Source: Verrucomicrobiota bacterium
GTDB taxonomy: Bacteria > Verrucomicrobiota > Verrucomicrobiia > Verrucomicrobiales > DEV007
DNA length: 11,978 nucleotides
NCBI GenBank assembly: GCA_020630835.1
Contig: JAHDIL010000016.1
Coordinates: 268 to 12,245 of the forward strand
Reading direction: 5' to 3'
Part shown: one piece after another, positions 7,229 through 11,978 of the stretch
Layout: each line of letters opens with the position of its first letter
How positions within the stretch are numbered: the first letter of the stretch is position 1
The notes under the pieces: generated by a model
Database searches by the model: none
Seen by the model: the letters and a program-made list of their open reading frames with translations, nothing else
Told to the model about the DNA's origin: nothing
Translations under genes and position numbers: made by a program

Positions 7229-9868
7229 ATGCGTTTCCTCCGAATCCTATTTATCACTGGTTTTCTGCTGCTTACAGCGGCCGTGATCTGGGCGGGTATC
7301 TATACTAGGACGGAAGGGTTTACTCAAAGTTGGCGCTCGGCTATCGAAAAGGAGTTCGGTAAGCGCGGCTACCATGTGACTGTGGGTAAAGTTACCCTCG
7401 GAGCCTTCCGCGGTCTCGTCGCCGAGGATCTGCGCTTCTTCCTGACCGAGAAAAATCAGCAGGAGGTGGCGTTCGTCGATGATGTTTATCTGGATGTCGA
7501 CTTAAGTCGTATCTTTCAGGATAAGAAAGTTACACTCCGCACTCTCGATGTGCGAAAAGCTAAGGTGGCCTTTCCTATAGACCCTAAGAACCCCGAGGCA
7601 GGACTGTTGACCGCCGAGAACCTTTCTGGGCGAGTCATTGTGACGGAAAATGCTGTTGAGGTGCCGTCGCTCAATGCCGTTATCCAGGGGGTGAACCTGA
7701 CCTTTCGAGGGGTCTTTCTTCACGACTCTGCCGGAGAAGCTGATACTCGCCCTGCCATGGATGGCCTTGAGGAGCTGGGTGAGCGACGCCGCATGCTAGC
7801 CTCTTGGTTTGAATTGCTCGATTCCTTTTCCTTTGGAAATCAGCCGCCAGAGCTAAATATCGATTTTCGAGGCGAACTCTCCGACCAAAGCTCTTGGTCT
7901 GTGACGGCTGCTGTTAACGCCCCCATTCTCAAAACAAAGAACGAGCTCGTAGAGCTTATTGACGTAAAGGGGCTTGCTCACTTCGTTGGGGAGGAAGGAC
8001 GTATCCATATTGAATCCCTCTCTATGGGGGATGCGAAAGGAGGTCAGCTCACCTTGACCGGTGAAGTGCCACTGCGCGGCGAAGAACTTCCTTTTTCTCT
8101 AGAATCTAATCTGGACTGGACCCGCTGGAAAGAGCTCCTGCCCCTTCCCGCCTGGATGGACGAGGTCGTCTTTTTCGAAGCGCCACAGCTGCAGGCCTCG
8201 GGAAAGCTTCATCGATCGAAACTAGCGGCGCTTTTTGCGGAGGAGGCACCGGAGGGTGATTCCGATAAGGCCGATTCGGCTTCTTTTCCTGGTCATTGCG
8301 TGGGCGAGGTGCAGACGGGTAGGTTAGTTTCGAAAGGTGAGGTATTTGCAGGGCTGTCCACCGGCTTCCACTTAGATACTGAGCGCTTTTACCTACGAAA
8401 TCTCCGGCTCGATCATAAAACCGGCGCGCTTTTCATTAACGCTAAATATGAACCTCATCAGAAAGAGGAGGCGCCTCTACTTGTGCAGGCAGAGCTCAAG
8501 ATGGATCCAGCAGCTTTTCTGCCCTTTCTTAATGAGAAGCAGAAGAAGATAGTCACCCAGTGGCAATTTGATAGTTCGTCGAGCATCTTTGCCAAGGCAG
8601 ACGTGTCAGCAGAAGGCTTCAATGGTGGGGATTGGGAGCTAGAGGGAGCGCTAGATGTGAGAAATGTTGTTTTCCGTGATGTTGCCTATCAGGCTATTGA
8701 ATCTGAAATTTATCTGGATAACGAAAAACTAACCCTCACTCGCCCCGTAATGACGAGGGAGGAGGGTGTGCTGCGGGCCGAGATGGCGAACTATCTGCGC
8801 CAAGAAAAGGGGTGGCAACTGACGGCTGTGAAATCTTCTGTCGACCTAGTTGAGGGGATGCGCACCTTCTCCACCTCTTTAGCGGAGAGGGTTGAAAGCT
8901 TCGGGTTTACTCAGGCTCCTCAGGTAGAATTGAGCGGTTGGGTGGACAGTCGAAAGAAGAAAGAACTCGGAGCAGAAAAGCGAACGACGAAGCTGAGTCT
9001 TACCTTCGCGTCTGATGCTCCCGCTAGCTACCGGCTGTTTGATCGCGATTGGTTGCTAGAAAACCCCTCTGGTGCCCTGGCCATTGATTCTGATGTGCTG
9101 CACCTCTCTGGGCTAGAGGCTGGTTGGTTAGGGGGAACCCTTAAGTTGAATTATAAGAAGCTCCCAGTGCAAGGGAGTAAGCGTCCCTTTGAGGCTACCG
9201 TTTGGGCTGAGGGGATTCCCTACCGGACAATGATGGAGTTTTTTGGCAAGGGCGATGATTCTTTGGAAGGTCTCTTGTCCGGCACGGCCGATCTCAAAGG
9301 GACAGACAAAAATCTGGCATCTATCACTGGCGAAGGCGCCCTTGGCATACGAGATGGAGATCTCTTCGATTTGGCCGTCTTAGGGCCGCTGAGTAAGTTG
9401 TTGTCCGAACGGCCAAATGGAGCCCGCCGCGGCGGAATCGGTAATCCTGTGGCGAAAGAGGCTCACGGCTCTTTCGATCTTGCTGGGGGGGTTCTGACAA
9501 CGAGCGACCTTTGCATCCTTTTCCCTAATCATCTCCTGCAATGTGCCGGGACGATTAGCATTCCAGAGAGATCGGTGGAGGGTGAGGCTATTCTCCGTAT
9601 GGGTGATGATCTCACCCAGGCCCTAACCGCTCCGATAGCTGAATTTTTAGCCTACTCCTGCAATGGCACCTTTGAGCAGCCTAATTGGAAGTCGAAAAAT
9701 GTTAGCGCCATCACACGTCTCCCTTTTCAAATGGTCGAGGAAATCGGCGCGGTGCCGATCGAGGGCCTTCGAGCTATAGGGCAGGGTATTTTTGGTAAAG
9801 GTAAGGGTCTGAAGCTGGGCATTGGAAAAAACTCTACTCAGCAGAAATCGACTCGAGGCCGACGCTAG
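7229..9868 (+). CDS. AsmA-like envelope protein
   Basis: A large protein of 879 residues, anchored by one N-terminal membrane helix (about 5-25) with the rest predicted to be periplasmic. It shows the beta-rich, alternating polar/hydrophobic pattern of the AsmA/TamB group. The segment around 30-120 (GYHVTVGKVTLGAFRG, then VYLDVDLSRIF and TLDVRKAKV) resembles the AsmA N-terminal layer. The segment from about 660 to 825 (SGTADLKGT, GEGALGIRDGDLFDL, LGPLSKLLS, HGSFDLAGGVLTT) resembles the AsmA C-terminal domain. Members are thought to act as inner-to-outer-membrane bridges for lipid transport or to affect outer-membrane assembly. The exact role is not assignable here. The Skp-like gene begins 9 bases after its stop, which supports an envelope function and a shared transcript. 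The ATG at 7229 directly precedes the basic MRFLR of the anchor. Confidence 0.8.
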   Translation: MRFLRILFITGFLLLTAAVIWAGIYTRTEGFTQSWRSAIEKEFGKRGYHVTVGKVTLGAFRGLVAEDLRFFLTEKNQQEVAFVDDVYLDVDLSRIFQDKKVTLRTLDVRKAKVAFPIDPKNPEAGLLTAENLSGRVIVTENAVEVPSLNAVIQGVNLTFRGVFLHDSAGEADTRPAMDGLEELGERRRMLASWFELLDSFSFGNQPPELNIDFRGELSDQSSWSVTAAVNAPILKTKNELVELIDVKGLAHFVGEEGRIHIESLSMGDAKGGQLTLTGEVPLRGEELPFSLESNLDWTRWKELLPLPAWMDEVVFFEAPQLQASGKLHRSKLAALFAEEAPEGDSDKADSASFPGHCVGEVQTGRLVSKGEVFAGLSTGFHLDTERFYLRNLRLDHKTGALFINAKYEPHQKEEAPLLVQAELKMDPAAFLPFLNEKQKKIVTQWQFDSSSSIFAKADVSAEGFNGGDWELEGALDVRNVVFRDVAYQAIESEIYLDNEKLTLTRPVMTREEGVLRAEMANYLRQEKGWQLTAVKSSVDLVEGMRTFSTSLAERVESFGFTQAPQVELSGWVDSRKKKELGAEKRTTKLSLTFASDAPASYRLFDRDWLLENPSGALAIDSDVLHLSGLEAGWLGGTLKLNYKKLPVQGSKRPFEATVWAEGIPYRTMMEFFGKGDDSLEGLLSGTADLKGTDKNLASITGEGALGIRDGDLFDLAVLGPLSKLLSERPNGARRGGIGNPVAKEAHGSFDLAGGVLTTSDLCILFPNHLLQCAGTISIPERSVEGEAILRMGDDLTQALTAPIAEFLAYSCNGTFEQPNWKSKNVSAITRLPFQMVEEIGAVPIEGLRAIGQGIFGKGKGLKLGIGKNSTQQKSTRGRR

Positions 9869-9877
9869 ACAGAACTT

Positions 9878-10491
9878 ATGAACCGCACCTTTCTCTTTCT
9901 TTTCTGCACCTTTTTGAGTTTTTCGGGCTTTGCTGAAGAGCTCCCGAAAATGGCTGTGGTCGATATGCACCGCGCGTTTAATGAGTATTACAAGACGGTC
10001 GCTGCCATCGAGGAGATCCGGCAGGCTTCCGCCTCTAAGAAAGCTCAGATCGATGTCTTGGTGAAACACTCAATGATGTGACGGGGAAGATAGAAGCAGC
10101 CGATAAACGTTTTCGGGACAATGTGCTCGCTGATGATGAGCGCAAGAAGGCTCTCGTAGAGATGCAGTCGCTCTTTGAGCAAAGGGATGTCAAATTCCGA
10201 GAGTTGCAGGAATTAGAATCTGATGTGAATACCCTGATCACAGAACGCCAGAAGCGGGTGGAAGAGGAACTCCTCGATGAGATCCGGGCAGAGGTTTCGG
10301 CGATGAGCGATGAGCAGACCATTGACCTCGTCCTTGATCGCTCCTTCCTACCCAAATCTAAGAAGGTCATTGTCCACACCTCTTCGCGAATCGTTGATCT
10401 TACCGATGAGCTGATCAAGCGCATTAATGCAGGGGCGAAAGATCAGCCTGCCGTTGCAAAACCGCCGGTGTCGACGCCCGGGTCTGAGTAG
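9878..10491 (+). pseudogene. OmpH/Skp-like periplasmic chaperone, split by a one-base frameshift
   Basis: Skp holds unfolded outer-membrane proteins in the periplasm. The first piece (9878-10081) has a signal peptide of about 19 residues, ending GFA before EELP, then MAVVDMHRAFNEYYKT, the typical OmpH start. It ends early at TGA 10079-10081. The coiled-coil and C-terminal part continue in the -1 frame to 10491, with EQTIDLVLDRSFL resembling the Skp strand-rich end. The second frame is open from 10039, so the shift lies in 10039-10081. Adding one G to the GG at 10060-10061 would give QIDVLGETLNDVTGKIE and a normal 204-residue protein. No slippery heptamer for programmed -1 frameshifting is visible at the junction. 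Whether this is a sequencing or assembly error or a real lesion cannot be told. A GTG at 10078 could start the second piece, but without a signal peptide. Confidence 0.82.
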
Positions 10492-10528
10492 AGCTCTATC
10501 ATCTAGGTCTCTGGCGTAAGCTACTGCT

Positions 10529-11968
10529 ATGGAAAAAAGGGAATTTGATCTCGTTGTCGTTGGTGGTGGCAGCGCCGGTTATGCTGCGGCGCGCACTGGG
10601 CACGAACGTGGCATGAGTGTCGCTATTATTGATGGAGCCGAAGAGCTAGGCGGACTCTGTATACTCAAAGGATGCATGCCATCGAAGGGGCTGATCGAAT
10701 CAGCAAACCGGTTACGCGCTATGCGCGAGGCGAGACGCTTCGGTCTGAAATGCGACAATCCTCGTGCAGATGAGAGAGCTGTTTTCGCCCGTAAGTCCGA
10801 ACTGATCGATGATTTCGCCAGCTATCGCCAAGAGCAGCTCGCTAGTGATCGCTTTACTCTCATACGAGGCTATGCTGCCTTTGCCTCGGAGGACACGCTA
10901 ACCGTGCATCCCGCGTCTCAAGCTGACTTTAGCCAGCCGATTGCCATTACGTTCCGCTCCTGTGTCTTGGCCACGGGTTCGCAGGTGTTTTCTCTTGATC
11001 TACCGGGTCAGGATGACGTTCGCATTCTAACAAGCGATGATATTCTCGAGCTGGATAATATGCCGGATGAGCTGGTGGTGCTTGGAGGTGGAGCGATTGC
11101 TCTCGAAATGGCCTGCTTTTATGAGGGCATGGGGAAACAGGTTCATGTCATCCAGCGGAGCTCGCATGTTCTTACTGGGACGGACAGAGAAGTTGCGAAG
11201 GAGTTTGCGGCGGCGATGAGAGATCGTGACGGTCTGACTCTTTACTGCGATACGCAACTTGAGAAGTTTAACCGGACAGAGGAGGGGAAATCAGCTGTCA
11301 TCTTCAACCATGAAGGTGAGAAAAAATGCGTGGAGGGTGATGCCATTCTCATGGCTCTCGGTCGGAAGCCAGACATTTCGCGGCTCAATCTAGCGTTAGC
11401 CAAGATCACGCTTAACAACTCGGGGCATGTGGATTGTGACGCAGGCATGTCGACGTCCAACCCTCTTGTTTATGCCGCGGGGGATGTCGCTGGTCCCTAC
11501 GAAGTAGTCCATACTGCTATCGAGCAGGGAGAGATAGCGGCTCATAATGCTGCCCAGTCACTTGGCTTTACCGATGGGCGCGATGGGGACAGGCAAACTA
11601 TTTGCTACCGGCTGAAATTACTTGGCATTTTTACCGACCCGCAGATTGCCACTGTAGGCCTTAGCGAGGAGGATGCGCAGGAGCAGGGGATCGATTATCT
11701 GGCGAAGAGCTATCCCTTCAATGATCATGGGAAATCGATGATCCATGGGGCTGACTTTGGCTTTGTGAAGATGATTGCAGAGAAGCCAACTGGGAAGATT
11801 ATCGGCGCCTCGGTCATCGGCCCCGAGGCTGCCGAACTCATTCATGAGCTTGTCGTTGCTATGCACTTTGAGGCAACGGTCGCAGAATTTATAAAAATTC
11901 CGCACTATCACCCCACTTTAAGTGAAATTTGGACCTATCCAGCAGAAGAAATTTTGGATTTTCTTTAA
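10529..11968 (+). CDS. Flavin disulfide oxidoreductase of the dihydrolipoamide dehydrogenase / mercuric reductase family
   Basis: Class I pyridine nucleotide-disulfide oxidoreductase of 479 residues, cytoplasmic, with FAD, a redox disulfide and NAD(P)H. In order: the FAD motif GGGSAGYAAA (12-21); the redox-active pair Cys44/Cys49 in GGLCILKGCMPSK; VLATGSQ; an NAD(P)-binding GGGAIALE with following VHVIQRSSHVL; the second FAD motif YAAGDVAG; and the dimerisation domain ending HYHPTLSE with the catalytic pair His461 and Glu466. All catalytic residues are present. The redox motif differs from classic dihydrolipoamide dehydrogenase (GGTCLNVGCIPSK). No E1/E2 dehydrogenase genes are adjacent, so true lipoamide dehydrogenase is not proven. 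Mercuric reductase lacks support because the usual C-terminal cysteine pair is absent. It starts 37 bases after the Skp-like gene and stops 10 bases before the window end. Confidence 0.9.
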   Translation: MEKREFDLVVVGGGSAGYAAARTGHERGMSVAIIDGAEELGGLCILKGCMPSKGLIESANRLRAMREARRFGLKCDNPRADERAVFARKSELIDDFASYRQEQLASDRFTLIRGYAAFASEDTLTVHPASQADFSQPIAITFRSCVLATGSQVFSLDLPGQDDVRILTSDDILELDNMPDELVVLGGGAIALEMACFYEGMGKQVHVIQRSSHVLTGTDREVAKEFAAAMRDRDGLTLYCDTQLEKFNRTEEGKSAVIFNHEGEKKCVEGDAILMALGRKPDISRLNLALAKITLNNSGHVDCDAGMSTSNPLVYAAGDVAGPYEVVHTAIEQGEIAAHNAAQSLGFTDGRDGDRQTICYRLKLLGIFTDPQIATVGLSEEDAQEQGIDYLAKSYPFNDHGKSMIHGADFGFVKMIAEKPTGKIIGASVIGPEAAELIHELVVAMHFEATVAEFIKIPHYHPTLSEIWTYPAEEILDFL

Positions 11969-11978
11969 ACTTCATGTA

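Noticed and set aside
10079-10081. TGA ending the first Skp piece as a second selenocysteine codon
   Set aside because: The same frame meets TAG at 10091-10093 after only three more codons. The homologous continuation is in another frame.
10035-10424. Minus-strand ORF of 129 codons opposite the Skp-like gene
   Set aside because: Serine- and arginine-rich composition is typical of an antisense shadow of a coiled-coil gene. It has no family motif.
11969-11978. Start of another gene at the window end
   Set aside because: Ten bases with an ATG are too few to support a gene.

Overview
The window looks like a chromosomal housekeeping segment of a Gram-negative bacterium of the Planctomycetes-Verrucomicrobia-Chlamydiae group, most likely a verrucomicrobium. 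This is an inference. It rests on a long IspG with the extra central domain, a site-2 protease next to ispG, peptidoglycan and outer-membrane genes (alanine racemase, AsmA-like protein, Skp/OmpH), and start codons that lack Shine-Dalgarno sequences. No RNA gene, CRISPR array, insertion sequence or phage gene was seen, and there is no gene-free stretch over 300 bases.

Left part, plus strand (1-6511): the C-terminal part of an alanine racemase whose start lies before the window; the intramembrane protease RseP; the isoprenoid enzyme IspG (4-hydroxy-3-methylbut-2-enyl-diphosphate synthase); a renalase-like FAD oxidoreductase; and SelD (selenide, water dikinase). From rseP onward the gaps are 27, 12 and 42 bases, so rseP-ispG-FAD oxidoreductase-selD may be one transcript.

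The most informative feature is selD. A plain ORF call would start it at a TTG at 5540 and lose the catalytic N-terminus. Upstream, the same frame continues through a TGA at 5501-5503 to an ATG at 5459. The TGA falls exactly at the catalytic Cys/Sec position of SelD, three residues before the conserved lysine. A hairpin that fits a bacterial SECIS follows 33 bases after it. SelD is therefore itself a selenoprotein here, and the organism should carry SelA, SelB and tRNA-Sec elsewhere.

Right part: a minus-strand RodZ-like gene (HTH plus one membrane helix, no large periplasmic domain) converges on selD. Divergent from it is an envelope group on the plus strand: a large AsmA-like protein, then 9 bases later an OmpH/Skp-like periplasmic chaperone that is split by a one-base frameshift. 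The last gene is a flavin disulfide oxidoreductase of the dihydrolipoamide dehydrogenase/mercuric reductase family. RseP, the AsmA-like protein and Skp all act in envelope biogenesis or envelope stress. IspG supplies isoprenoid precursors, including those for undecaprenyl carriers, and alanine racemase supplies D-alanine for peptidoglycan.

I found no clearly new multi-gene system. The real discoveries to check are the recoded selD with its SECIS and the Skp frameshift.
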